Shown here: positions 33,713 through 50,227 of the stretch, piece after piece
Layout of the letters: each line of letters begins with the position of its first letter
How positions within the stretch are numbered: the stretch's first letter is position 1
Source: Udeniomyces pyricola
Lineage: Eukaryota > Basidiomycota > Tremellomycetes > Cystofilobasidiales > Mrakiaceae
Assembly: GCA_039545295.1 (NCBI GenBank)
Contig: BCIK01000006.1
Span: forward strand, 744,001-808,000
DNA length: 64,000 nt
Direction: 5' to 3'
Notes under the pieces: model-generated
Databases searched by the model: none
What the model was told of the DNA's origin: nothing
Seen by the model: only the letters and a program-made list of their open reading frames with translations
Position numbers and translations under genes: made by a program

Positions 33713-36674
33713 TTAGAAGTCATCGTCGTACGTCTTCCTACCTCCCCCTCCCCCGCTCATACCACCATTCCCACCACCCCCACTTTCCGTCCCAAGATCC
33801 ATCAGATCCTCCTCTACCATCCCACCCCCTAGCCCAAAGATCCCTCCCAACCCACCGACGCCACCCCCGCCACCACCACCACCGCTGAGAGCCCACTCAC
33901 GCTCCTCCTTGGCGGCCTTGACGAGGTACTTTTCACTCTTCCCAACTTCCCGGTCTTTTGACCAGAGCGCTGTCGCTTGGGTGGCTGCGTGCCGGGTGAG
34001 CGCGTCGAGTTTCGGGAGGAGCTCGGCTGAGAGAGGGAGGGTCGAGGTTGGAGGATGGAACGTCAGAGTAGGAGAAGACAAAGAAGGTGAAGAGGTGGAG
34101 CTGGAAGAGGCATGGGAGGTGATGGTGGCGGAGAGGAGGGAATTGGAAACCTAAAAGGATTGGAAAGAAGGGACAGCGATGTGAGCCCATTTGACACAGG
34201 AACAAGCAAGATAGATCGATTGTGTTTGTTTGGAAAAGGGGCAGGGAATGGAATGAGCTTTTAGCGGGTCCAAAGAGAGACCAAGCAAGCCACGAGTTCG
34301 TAATCATTGAACTAACCATTTGGTGAATCTCTCTCTTTAACCTCCTCTCCGTCTCCTCTGCCGACGCGAGGTCGTCAAAACCCAAGAGCCGGGCAAGGTC
34401 GGCCAACGACAAGCTCGCGTACGTCTTCGTGAGATGCAGGATCTGACGCGAGAGTTGGGTCGAGAGGAGTTGGTTGACGAGTCCGTTGTTCTTATCCTGA
34501 GGAGTGAACCAGGAGGAAGTAAAAGTAAACATAGACAGAAAAAAGGTAAGAAAGCAGAGGGTAAGGACGAGGAAGGTTGTTTGGGGAAGGGTGAACATGT
34601 CGATAGTCAGGAAACTTGTGTCCAATCCACGCTCTTCATTCACTTGAATCCCTCACGACACGCCGATCGCCACCGTCATAAGCTTTGACAACGAATTTGG
34701 TTTGTACCCTCCTTCGAAAAATAAAATAAAATAAAAAATGCGTACCTTGATGAACAATTCGCGATCAGAATTCGAGATGGTGACGGCTCGGGCCCCTTTC
34801 CGCTCCAAACTAAAGGCATCGGCGAGAGATTTGTAGATCGAGCAATGATGTTTGATCGCCCGGGTCACCGCCGCAGAGACGTATTTAGGCAAGGAAGATG
34901 TCTGTGACATCGTGAATTCATTGAGGTGTATGTGTGTATGTGTATGAGAGTAAAGATAAACAAGCACAGAATGACCGTGACAGGAAAGGAAGGAAAGGTA
35001 AGGTCTGTTTGAGTCGCAAAAATCCAGCGGAGACGAGGACCAAGAAGAAAACTATGATAGAACGGAATCTCTTTGCGTACCTTGCCGTCTTTAATGAGCT
35101 GGACGATCACCAACTTCTTGTATGCTGAGATCTGGAACGCGGAGCAAGCCACCGCAGGCGTGGAGACCACCTGGAAACCGATGGGAGACACATCACCGAG
35201 ATCAGCATAGAGCATTATCATGGCATGTGAACTCTGAGCTTCAAACTGAGGATGTGCGGTCGGGATGATACGATCGGTCATCTAGAGTAGTGAAAAGGCG
35301 AACGAACGATCTCAAAGACATCGGCGGCATCTGACCATCGCTTTAGAGCGGCAAAGGCGATCCCTGCGAGGTAGTGATATCTGAGGTGGTCGAGATATGT
35401 GAGGCTGTACCACTATAGAGCAGAACGGCATACAAAGATGAGCTTACATTGCAATCGCTGTTATTGAAGCAGAGATGATGAGCTAGACTTACCGATTTGG
35501 AAACGTCGATGATGGGCTCATTGATGATCGCAAGGGCCTCTTCGTACTGATGACTCAAGACGCATGCCTAGATCCAGATGTTCCCCAAAAAACGTCAGTT
35601 GAACAGAATTTGGCGACAGGCCTGAACTATCGCAGTGATTGTACGAACCTCAACGAAGTACTGATGAACGCCGGTGAGAGAACCGGTATTAGGTCCCTTC
35701 CAAGTCTTGAGAAAGCTGCCTAACGGTTGAACGACGTATTTGGTCTGTAGTGACAAAGGAATCGATGTCCGAAGAACGGAATCGTGTGAGTTACAAAGCA
35801 TGACGCGTGTGGATGATGAAGCCCGGGGGGAGAGGGGAGGGGGGGGGGGNGTTGGACACGCACACATTTGAGGTGCTTAGCAAAGGCCAAGGTGCAGCGG
35901 GCAAGGATGTTGACTATCCGTTTTCGACAACAAAATCCGCTTGTTAGTGACTTGTGATGCGATTACTATTAGGCGAGGGACAAGGCAGTGTCGCGACACG
36001 ATATGTAAGAGCCATGGGTCAATGAGGCTCACCCCGGGACGCTTCGAGCTTGCCAAACTGAGTGCAATCAGCTTCGAGGAGAAAGGCCCGAGCTTTGTGG
36101 TAGGTGGCGGCGACAAGATCTATGTTAGTGCTGACGAGGTTGATGGCTTGGAGTTGTGCCGACCTGAAGGTTAGACGGGATGCAGTCGTAGATGGAGACC
36201 AATCCAGAGAGCGGTTAAAGGCAATGAGGGGAATTGTCGACGCAGTCCCAGTCGGATCGGCACGTCAGCTTCAATGCCTCCACCTTGGACAGCTCCACCG
36301 CATACTCTGTCGGTCGTATCTCTTTCGGAATCTTGACCGACGCACAAGTAGTAAAGCCCGGCGAGACTGTAGACGTGGTGATCAAAGGCATCAATCGGCC
36401 AGACCCCTCGGCCATCCGCAAGGGGTACGGGTTCGAGTAAGAGAGCCTCGCCCTCACTTGACTTGATGATCTCGGCCAACTGAAGGCGGACGGCTTCGAA
36501 TGTACCGGCATGAGAGGACGGATGGCAGGTGGTGATGGCTTTGAAGAGGGACCCAGGCGATGGGAGTGACGTCGTGACGGGGGGTGGAGGCGGAGGGGCA
36601 GCCGGGGGGGCGATAGTGGAGCTAGAGGGGGCTGGATGGTCAAATGGAGGTCGTAAGGAGGGATCGCTTGACAT
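33713..36674 (-). CDS. CSN3: COP9 signalosome complex subunit 3 (PCI domain)
   Basis: Ten exons (36674-36346, 36163-36033, 35913-35864, 35744-35649, 35567-35493, 35412-35308, 35170-35081, 34901-34746, 34496-34317, 34150-33713) join in phase to 549 aa. Signatures in order: HVYSLAGLYYL, QLQAINLVST, ACVLSHQYEEALAII, YHYLAGIAFAALKRW, SAYKKLVIVQLI, LPKYVSAAVTRAIK, then DKNNGLVNQLLS and ILHLTKTYASLSLADLARLL (about 345-380), the PCI winged-helix region typical of CSN3. The complex removes NEDD8 from cullins and so controls SCF ubiquitin ligases. The donor of exon 1 (GTGCGT) and the exon 6/7 boundary were chosen because only they close the frame. After the PCI domain the tail is unusual: residues ~470-540 carry long Gly runs and end in acidic residues. 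It shares a 390-bp divergent promoter with ERV41. Confidence 0.82.
35850..35850. other. Ambiguous base at the end of a G run
   Basis: A G-rich homopolymer at about 35831-35849 ends in an N at 35850. It lies in the intron between CSN3 exons 3 and 4 and reads as poly-C in the transcript. Confidence 0.95.
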
Positions 36675-37064
36675 GGGGGTGAGAATGGGTAAGGGTGATG
36701 ACGGGAAGGGGCGGTGTATGGATGATAGTGGATGATGGGAGAATATATATGATGAGGGATGGAGTGAACTATGGGTGGGACTGTAGTTGACTATAGTTGA
36801 CTATAGGATATACAATACCGGAATGTTGTTATATATATTCATGTATGATCCTGATCGATTTACATGTGTACTATTATCATGACTCTCATGAATTACCATT
36901 GATGATGCATGATGATCATGATGGCATCTACCCAGTTGCTGCTGCTATCGATCATCCTCCAACTCCATCCAGTCATTCCACATCTTACTTCCTCACCTTT
37001 CGCGTCTATCCGTCTGTGATTGGGTCCTCTGCTCTGCTTCCGCCCATCAGTCCCGAAAACGAAC
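36675..37064. promoter_or_regulatory. Divergent promoter between CSN3 and ERV41
   Basis: A 390-bp spacer between opposite start codons. It contains tandem copies of a ~10-bp ACTATAGTTG unit (about 36770-36806) and AT-rich sequence around 36830, which could serve as core promoter for either side. No known regulator site was recognised. Confidence 0.4.
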
Positions 37065-39180
37065 ATGATTCCTTCGCCACAGAGAATCTATCGAGCGTCC
37101 TCCTTTGCCGCCCCTCCTCCAGAACTCCTCCCCCGCTCTGCCAGCTACGATCGGTCCGCCAGCCCCAACACCAGCAGCACCTTGCTCGATGAGCTAGGTA
37201 TGCATCTGCTCTACCAGCCTTCGAAGTCAATACCCCGATTCACACAACACTCACTCACCTTGCGTCCTGTACCCGTACCCATATCAGACAAGATCCCCAA
37301 TCTACGCCAGTTTGATGCGTTTCCAAGTACGCGTACCCTCTCTCCTTTGATCACTTTGGTCCCTTTCCCCTTTCGCTCTCGTCTTGGACAGCCGAGCCCA
37401 GCCAGTCTTTCCCATGCAATCACTGCTTACGCTTCAATCACTCCTCTGCTTGAACTCATAGAGGTTGCTCCGACTTATCAAACCAAGTCCGTCCGAGGCG
37501 GTCTCATCACGCTCGCCGTCTGTTGGACCATCTTCCTGCTCGTCCTCAACGACCTAGGCGAGTATCTCTATGGCCAGGCCGATTACACCTTTAGCGTCGA
37601 TAAGGGCATCGGAAAGGAGATCCAGCTCAACGTCGACCTGACCGTCGCGATGCCGTGCCACTGTCAGTCGCTCTTCTAAATCGCATCGACGCGCAATGCT
37701 GCGCGATCACAGAATCCGGACGTGACGCCTCAAAAGTGAGGCCGAATCTCGGCTGACTCTCGGGTATCTTTGGTGTCTTCAGTCATATCGATCGATCTTA
37801 GAGATGCTGTCGGCGATCGAGTCTTCCTCAGCAATGACTTCCAAAAGGATGGTGTGAGTCCTGAAGAATCGCTCATTCTAACCCCAGTTCGGGCTCCCGA
37901 CTGTGCGTGTATGCGTCTGCTCTGACTATGGAATCGCCTTACCCTTGTGACGGTTTGAACCTTCTTGTACTACATATAGACTACGTTCGATACCACCTCG
38001 GCCATTCCCTTTCAATCCTCCCTTACGACGCACTCCTCCGCCTCGGCTGTCCTGTCCAAAACCTCGCACCTCGCTCTTCCCTCACGCCCATCAGGCCTAT
38101 CTGCTCTCCTCTCTTCTCTCAATCCTTTCTCCTCCTCTAAAAACGCGCGCAAGCACACCCAGTATCGCAAGACGAAGAAAGTCGTGCCAGATGGGCCAGC
38201 GTGCCGGGTCTACGGCAGTGTAGACGTGAAGAAAGTGACGGCCAACTTGCATCTGACCACGCTGGGTCATGGTTACATGAGCTATGAGCACACGGATCAC
38301 TCTCGTGAGTCCTGTAATCCATGATACTCGTGCTATAGCTGTGTCTTCGGTAGTAGGGATTTGATGATGAAAGCTGATTGAGTCATGAACTGTGCGCTGG
38401 CATGAACCCCATGATTCCACCTCAGTCATGAACCTGTCGCACATCATCCATGAATTCTCTTTTGGACCTTACTACCCCTCCATTGCTCAACCATTGGACA
38501 TGTCTCTCGAGATTTCCAAGGACGAGGTGAGCTCTACAAGCCCGTGATTTTCATCTGGACGAGCAGAGTCGAGCGCAGTACCTTTCCGCTCTTTGCCTTC
38601 CGCGATCTCACCCGCATTCTTGGTCCTGGTTCTTTTCGAGCAGCACTTTTCCATATATCAATACTTCCTTTCGGTCGTTCCTACAACCTACTCGTCGGGT
38701 GGCAAGACAGTCGAAACAAACCAATACTCCGTGACGGATTATATTCGGCACGTTGAGCATGGCAAGGGTGTGCCAGGTGCGTTCCCTTAGATCGTCTAGC
38801 CTCCTCAGCCTGACTCTAATCGTCCACTTCCCTATGTTGTTTTGGGCGGACCCTGATATTGTCGTCTTTCCATCTCCATTCCTTCCTTTTCTCCTGCCTG
38901 CACCGATGTCAATCCTCATTGTATTCTCTTTCCTCGTACAACAGGCATCTTCTTCAAATTTGACCTCGAACCTCTGTCCCTCTCCATCCGAGACCGGACG
39001 ACGACATTCTACCAGTTTCTCGTCCGGCTCGTTGGCGCAATCGGTGGGGTCTGGACATGCACAGGATTCGCCGTTCGTGCCATCACGAGGTTCGAGAGCG
39101 AACTGAGGAGGGCGAAGAAGGGTAAAGGGGTCGGTATCAGGCGAGGGAGCAGTCGGATGGACCAGAGTGTTTTGGGCTGA
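37065..39180 (+). CDS. ERV41: ER-Golgi vesicle protein Erv41 (ERGIC2 family)
   Basis: Eight exons (37065-37197, 37288-37326, 37462-37662, 37783-37853, 37980-38304, 38426-38526, 38641-38776, 38945-39180) join in phase to 413 aa. The order is that of Erv41/ERGIC2: a cytosolic DAFPK entry motif, a first transmembrane segment (about 70-90), then QLNVDLTVAMPCHF, SIDLRDAVGDRVFLS, a lumenal domain with CRVYGSVDVKKV and HIIHEFSFGPYYP, QYFLSVVPTTY, and a second hydrophobic span near 360-380 before a basic cytosolic tail. The family cycles between ER and Golgi in COPII/COPI vesicles as a complex with Erv46. A Ser-rich lumenal insertion encoded at about 37980-38170 is longer than in yeast. The assignment rests on these motifs; a full alignment was not possible. 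Confidence 0.88.
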
Positions 39181-40164
39181 GGTGAAAAAAAAAATGAAAA
39201 AAAGAAAACAGAGTGTAGAGGGGAGGATAGTAAGATGGAGGTGAAAATGGAAGGGGGTACAATATATATGATAGGATCTCATATTAGTTTCCGTCATATG
39301 CAAGGGTTTCATAAGTGTCGAGAAGACAACGGGGACTGCATCTGGCGATGATACGATCAGATACGACGCGTACTCAATATGGTGGGATAAATGTCGGTGG
39401 AGGCTGGTTGAGGCTGGTTGAGATGGTCCAGTGAATCATCGTACGTCTGTGCAAGGTGGTGTGGTGGTGGAATTTAAGGTGCGCGTACAAGCAAGCTGAG
39501 AGTGGCCCCATGAATCGGAATGTAAACAACCGCCAGAAAGCGAGTCGCGGCTCATGGCATTCAGACAGTCCTCATCGACGCGCGCGACGGACGTGTTGAT
39601 CGTTTGCCGATGGATTCGCTGTGAATGATGGTCTTGTGAGCGCGACAGAACAGCATTAATCCGTCATGGTTGATATACCGACAAGTATCCGCAAAGATGA
39701 AGGGAAATAAGCAGAGAGGGAATAAATGCCTCGCAACATGCATACGTGAATGACTTAACGTTGACCTGCTTAAACTGCAGGCTCTTTAGACTGGTTTCAA
39801 CCCGTGACTCTGCCCTCCACAACCCCCTCCCCATCCCTTCCCTATACTTAATCGGCTCACCACCCTCGAGCATCCTCTACTTTCTTCACTTCCACACACA
39901 CTCAAACACCCCATCCAGCACAAACACATACACACACACAACCATCCACCCAACTGGCCTACTACTACAGACCAGGCAGGCCTTGTCGACCTCTATCTTC
40001 CAGCTAATCCACTCATCATAATACCCGCTTGGCCCCCCTCCGCCCCCAGCTGCCCCTCGCCCTCGCGTCCCTTCCCAACCCGTCCGCACCTCCTCTCTCC
40101 TCCCACACCCATACATACACCCCACTTCCTCCCCCAAAACTAATTCGGAAGCCTACACGTCGTA
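39181..40164. other. Intergenic, upstream of the RasGAP gene
   Basis: A 984-bp spacer between two plus-strand genes. It has no supported gene. The last 300 bases are C/A-rich with CACACA stretches, consistent with a 5' UTR of the RasGAP transcript. Confidence 0.4.
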
Positions 40165-43100
40165 ATGGCAGCCGCAGTTATGTCATCCTCTGCAGGGTTG
40201 GGCGAGTATTCGTCCCAACCATCAGGCAGCAGTAGCAGCAAACAGGTCTCGCGCAACACGATGAACCGCTACTCGGTTAGCGCGGTGCGTCGTCGTCGTT
40301 TTCTCTTTAGGTCACCCTCCTCATCTATGTGACGAGTCGTACTGACAAAAATAAGCCGGCTTATAGATGTACTCGATGGCTGCAGAAGTCGATCTCGAGG
40401 TAGATGATGACCTGGCCAAAGGTATGTCCCGGAGCTTGTTCTATCCGCCACTCCCCCCCCCCCTTCCCCTGTTAGCGGATCCCGACGGCTGCTCAACTCG
40501 TTTAATCGTCTCTCTCTCGGCTTAATTATCCTTGATCATGGATTACGTCCCAAACTCGACGCGTTGTCCAACCATCACCTCATTCGCTCGCTTTGTTTAA
40601 ATCCGTCATTTTGTTTACTTCGTCAATCAGCCCAAAAACGTCTTCGCGATCTCAAGAGCAAGATCTCGTCCCAGAGTAAAAAGAACTTTGTGCTGGAGCG
40701 GGACGTCCGATATCTGGATTCGAGGATTGCATTGTTGATTCATAACCGCATGGCGGCTGATGAGGTAAGTTGAAAGGTCCAAGGACGAACAGGTTCTGAG
40801 ACGAACGTGAAGACGGGGGAGACATTGAACAGTTCGACGGCGTGGGCCGATATGGCAGACCATGGACAACTGATGGCGGAAAGATGCAAGGTGGAACGGG
40901 ACGACTATCAATGTATGGGGCTGGACATATCATCTTCCCTGTTTGATTGGTTGACTGACCTTGCCAAATTAATTGGCTGATCCATTGTGCAGCAACAACA
41001 AGTTCAAGAACATCTCGATGAGGCCGATGCCGATGACGGGCAGTATCTCGATGACAAGCGGATGACGGTACGTCGTCTCGTCCACCATCATCTTATGACT
41101 CGCCTCCACCATGACTTCTTTACGTGCACTCAATCTGATGTTCTGTTGCCTACACGCGATTTTCTCTTAGGGCTACGGCAATCTCTTCTTTCTGCTCCAA
41201 GCTGAACCGCGGCATATTGCGCAGCTCTGTCGGTTCATTTCCATGGCCGAGATTGACATACTCCTCCAAACGGTCATGTTTACCCTGTACGGGAACCAGT
41301 ATGAGAGTCGAGAGGAGCACCTTTTGCTCACCATGTTCCAGGTGAGATCTCTTGATTCCATCATCTCTCCAAGAACGCACCAGACCCCGACATGAGTACG
41401 GGTCAGCCGAGATGCTGACATGATCGAACTCGCTTGTCTCGCATATACTCTCCGTCTTCTTCTTTTGGTCTATTACTTCAGTCTGTACTCTCGGCGCAAT
41501 TCGAAACCTCGACCGAGTTTGGCTCGCTGCTGCGCGCCAACACGCCCGTCTCGCGGATGATGACGACTTATACGCGTCGCGGACCGGGCCAAAGTTACCT
41601 CAAAGGTGTCCTCTCAGAGCGGATCAACAGTTTAATCGAGCACAAGGATTTGAACCTTGAAATCAATCCACTCAAGGTCCGATACACGCGTTGATCTGAG
41701 CGTCTGATGACCTGTATCATGATGGGATGTCGCTGACATTCGCGTGATTCGACGTTCTCGTGTGACCTCTCGTCGTCATCTTGCCTCGTTTTATCCTTTC
41801 GTCTCTTTCTTCTCTTTTCCGTCTGACCACCATAAACCTCAGGTCTACGAGCAGATGATCAATCAAGTCGAAGAAGACCGCGGCTTCATCCCTGACGATC
41901 TGCCTCGCGGTGTCTCACCCGAACTCGCGGCCGCCAACCCCGATGTTCAGGCCATCATTCAGCCGAGACTGACGATGCTCATGGAGATTGCCGATAGCTT
42001 CTTGCTGACGATCATTGAGGCGATGGAGACGGTTCCGTACGGAATTCGATGGATTTGCAAGCAGATTCGGAGTTTGACAAGGGTGAGTCGGTTTTCCTCT
42101 TTCTATGTTTTTCTTCAAGTACTAGCATGGGACCAGTTTGGGCTGGAAGATCGTTCACCAGCAGGAAAGCAGAAACTTTATTCACTGGATATCCTCGTTG
42201 CCTTGTGATCGTCACTCTTACTTTCAGCGAAAATACCCGGAAGCGACCGATTTTGCCCTGTGTTCCCTGATCGGCGGCTTCTTCTTTCTTCGCTTTATCA
42301 ATCCCGCTATCGTCACACCTCAAGCATACATGCTCGTCGATGGTGTGCCGGCCAAGCACCCGAGACGGACGCTTACCCTCGTTCGTAATCTCTTACCGTT
42401 TATCGGGTGATTCATCTGAGATGTGGCCGACCGTGACTAACCACCCTTCTGTCCGTCGTTGATCGCTGTGACACTTTCGCCTTCTCTTCTTTGACATCAG
42501 ATCGCCAAGATGCTGCAAAACCTCGCCAACAAGCCGTCGTACTCCAAAGAGGCCTACATGGCTTCGCTCAATCCGTTCGTCGAGAAGAACAAGGCGAGAA
42601 TCAATCTTTTCCTCAACAGCCTGTGCGACGTCGGAGATTTTTACGAGAATCTCGAGGTAAGACCTTTCTGATGCCTTTGTTCTGGTGTCCAATCAGCTTC
42701 GAAGGAACACGTTGACTGATGTGTATATATCCCATCTCTCCTTGGTTACTTTGTTTTCTCCTAGATGGATCAATACCTTACGCTATCGAAAAAGGACCTC
42801 AAGATCAACATCACCCTTAACGAACTTTACGTGACCCAAGAGTACCTGCTGAAGCACATCGATGATCTCGTCCGTGTAGCCTCGCATATGTTTGGGACGG
42901 CAGGGAAAATACGTCGTTTGCCGACGAGCTGACGGAGTCTACATCCTTCATTGTATAACCACAGTCGCAAAACAACGACAAACACCACCTGAAAGTGTGT
43001 CTCGCCGAACTTGGACCTGCGCCACCTCAAGTCCCACGCAAAGAAAATCGATCGATCGATCTCCCGCTCTTTTCTCGGTGGGAAACGCCGGTCCAGGACA

Positions 43101-44338
43101 TTGCGACGCAACTGATGTCAGATTCCAACGTCACCAAGAACGATATTCTTTTTCAAGAAACAAAATCCATCTTTGTTCAACTCATCCGTTCGATCCCCCA
43201 TCTTGCCGAGCGACGACCTATCAACCTCGCCAACCTCGCGGAGAAGGCGGCGACTGCCAAGGATGGCATGCTCGTCAGGAAGGGGATCAAAGTCAAGGAG
43301 ATGCTGCGGGAGTTGGAGGAGCTCAAGATTGTCGACTCGAGAGACAATTACAAGCTGATGCAGGAGGAGGTTCTGGCGGAGTTGGTTCATCTAGGCAACA
43401 TGAAGGAGAAGGTTGTGGAGGAGGCAGTCAGTCTCGAATCGGTATACAAGACCATCGGGGACCACAACAAGTACGTTTTCATCCTTGGTTGTCGTGCTTG
43501 GATCAATGGATCATGGCGTAGAAGTAAGTTTTGCTTGAGCAGTCATTCTGACGCTTTATTGATCCTTCGTCCATATCTATCTCCCTCCCAATCAGCTACC
43601 TTCGAGCTCAACTTGACCAGTACAAATCCTACCTCCAGAACGTTCGCGCCACTTCGTCGGCCAAAGATAAAGGCGCGACGCCCGTTGGTGTCACGGCCGT
43701 CGGCGGAAAAGAGAAGAAGCCAATTAAGTCGACGGTGCTGGGACCTTATCGATTTACGCATGCGCAGTTGGAGAAGGAGGGAATCATCATGGAGAGCAAC
43801 GTTCCGGACAATCGGTACGTTTTTATTAGTCTGTTGGCCCCGAGAAGAAAGGGGATATAGAAGGAGTGTGAAAATGCTTGTAAGCGTTATCTGGTCCCAA
43901 CCAACATGAGCCTAACCTTCGCTTTGATGAACCCCTTTTCCTCTTTGTCCATCTTCCCCTCAGTCGCGCCAACATTTACTTCAATATCACCTCGCCCTCT
44001 CCGGGAACGTTTGTCATTGGACTCCATTACAAAGGACGCGACAAGGCGATTCTTGAAATGGATCTTGGACTCGATGACTTGCTTGAGAAGGTTCGTTTTC
44101 CCCGCTGACTCAGGACAAAAGCAAGGCAGAATCCCACGACATAGGCTGATCACGTCGTTTTCTTCCTCTGTTGTTGTGTTTTGTGAAACCTCTTCACTAT
44201 GCCTCTCCTATCCTCCTTTCTTCTTTGCTCGACCGACAGCAAAAAGACCATATTGAACAGCTCGATCTCGAATACGTCCAGCTAAGCGTCCCCAAAGTTC
44301 TCGCCCTTCTAAACAAGGTCTTTGCGAAACGCAAATGA
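40165..44338 (+). CDS. gap1: Ras GTPase-activating protein, IQGAP-related Gap1/Sar1 type
   Basis: Fourteen exons join in phase (40165-40284, 40367-40421, 40631-40764, 40993-41067, 41171-41341, 41482-41676, 41843-42082, 42228-42380, 42501-42656, 42765-42869, 42965-43470, 43596-43814, 43964-44090, 44240-44338) to 784 aa, close to the 766 aa I recall for fission-yeast Gap1. The RasGAP domain spans about 160-480: the arginine-finger loop is FGSLLRANT (R203) and the diagnostic FLRFINPA lies at 350-356. Residues ~520-784 form the RasGAP C-terminal domain shared with IQGAP ([42 protein letters not shown]). It accelerates GTP hydrolysis on Ras and switches off Ras signalling at the membrane. There are no IQ or calponin-homology domains, so it is not a full IQGAP. 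Donors are often GTNCGT. Confidence 0.92.
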
Positions 44339-44589
44339 GCGGACGACGTTGGCTTGGATTGCCCTTTTTATCTAATTTTTTCTTTGCTTTTTTTGTTTTG
44401 TTTTTCTTTGCCCTGCCCTCCCTTTTCCTCTTTCTCTCTTGATCCTCTCTCTCTCTCTCTCTCTTTTCCGCTCTTGTTTCGTGTGGTCTCTATGCTCTTT
44501 CGTTTTTCTGCTGTTTTTTTTTCTTTTCTTTCTTCTTCTCATTATACCATCATTCGTTTCCGTTCATGCTGTGCCTCTTTCTGTGCTCC

Positions 44590-44594
<5 letters not shown>

Positions 44595-44630
<36 letters not shown>
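44595..44630. repeat. (TC)18 microsatellite
   Basis: Eighteen TC units in a row in the likely 3' UTR of the RasGAP gene; a shorter CT run lies at about 44445-44464. Confidence 0.9.
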
Positions 44631-44633
<3 letters not shown>

Positions 44634-44771
44634 CCACTCTATTCTCTCTGCCTCGATATTTTATTCTTAATTTTTTTTCCCATCCTCCAACTGATACCCC
44701 CCCCTTCCCTCCCATCCCCCTTCTTTCTTCTTCTCTTCCCTTTCCTCGCACGCAAACTTCAACATCTTCAT

Positions 44772-44787
44772 TATATATATATATATA
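44772..44787. repeat. (TA)n microsatellite
   Basis: About eight TA units 3' of the RasGAP gene, beside the ambiguous C-rich tract. Confidence 0.8.
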
Positions 44788-45340
44788 GCGAAAGCCCGTT
44801 CAATGTCCCTCCTTCCTCCTCTGCAAACGCCCCNCCCNCCCNCCCCTCATTCTTTTCGGGGGTTCTTCGTTCTTTTTTTTTCTTTTTTTTTTTTCGTCTC
44901 CCTTTCGTTCTCTTTGTCTTCTTTTTTTTCTTGTGGGTGTTTTCTTTTTTTGTTCGTTTTCTTTGGATCCATGCTTCGATAGTCGACGCCTAGCTCAGCT
45001 CAGTCCCCAGCCCGGTCAGTCGGTGCACGTGTGATTAAAACAAGGTGCTCATCAAAATCTCATGAGTGTGTGTAAACTGGTAAAGTTTTTTTTTGTATGG
45101 ATGCGAAAAGGAAAGAGGGAAGGGAGGAAGGAAAAAAAAACGAAGCTCTAAATGGAGGATAAGGAAGGATGGAGAAACGTAGGAATCGTAAGGGAGAAAA
45201 AAAAAGATAGGAGGGAAGATTAGGTACAACAAGACGGGGACCGAAAAGAACGAAGGGGGACAAGAGGGGTGTTTCTCGTGTAAGCAGCGAGAGCGAAACG
45301 TCGGTTATGGGGGGGGGAACGACGTCGGGACTAGCTCTCT

Positions 45341-49790
<4,450 letters not shown>

Positions 49791-50227
49791 GATATGTGTG
49801 TGTGTGTGTGGGGGTGTGGGGGTGAGAGTGGGAGGAAAGAGAGAAGGAAAGAGAGAGACAGAGAAAGAAAAAGGAGAAAAGGGGAGAAAGGTGGGATGCG
49901 GTTCTGGGTTAAGAACTTTGGGCGTGGCGAATTCTTGGTTTCTATCTCAACCGTTCTCATTCGATCACTCACTCAACTCACTCAACCAAACTCTTTCATT
50001 CTCATTCTCATCCATCAAGCCAACTCAACCAACTCATCAGTAACTCAACTCAACTCAACCCCCAGTCCTAACCACCAAATCCCTCTTGCTCGCCGACTCC
50101 ATCTAGTCGTTGTCTCTCTTCCTTCATCCTCCCCCCGTACTACCCTTTTCCCAATCAACTCCACTCCACCCCACCCCTGCCAGCCTAGTCTGCTGCCACC
50201 TCCCTTCCGAACCATCGTCCACCTTCG
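49791..50227. promoter_or_regulatory. Divergent promoter between DBP2 and NUP188
   Basis: A 437-bp spacer between opposite starts. On the DBP2 side a TG-rich run (about 49796-49830) lies directly before the start codon in its 5' UTR. On the NUP188 side a stretch of CAACT/CTCAA repeats (about 49966-50069) is probably 5' UTR. No TATA box was recognised. Confidence 0.45.
49966..50069. repeat. Degenerate CAACT/CTCAA pentamer repeat
   Basis: Repeated ACTCA/CAACT units spread over ~100 bp in the DBP2-NUP188 divergent spacer; low-complexity and probably transcribed as a leader. Confidence 0.6.

Larger units (their letters stand above)
44339..45340. other. Intergenic between convergent RasGAP and DBP2 genes; simple repeats and ambiguous bases
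   Basis: A 1.0-kb spacer with the two 3' UTRs. It is strongly pyrimidine-rich on the plus strand to about 44960, contains TC and TA microsatellites and a C-rich tract with N at 44834, 44838 and 44842. No gene is supported. The long Leu/Ser/Phe-rich open frames across it are products of the repeats. Confidence 0.6.

Noticed and set aside
35440..35470. Possible 10-nt microexon inside a CSN3 intron (AATAACAG before, GTAAGC after)
   Set aside because: Its inclusion shifts the frame; direct joining of the flanking exons keeps the conserved YHYLAGIAFAALKRW segment in frame.
44354..44993. Long Ser/Leu/Phe-rich open frames over the TC repeats
   Set aside because: Generated by pyrimidine microsatellites in a 3' UTR; interrupted by ambiguous bases and without domain.
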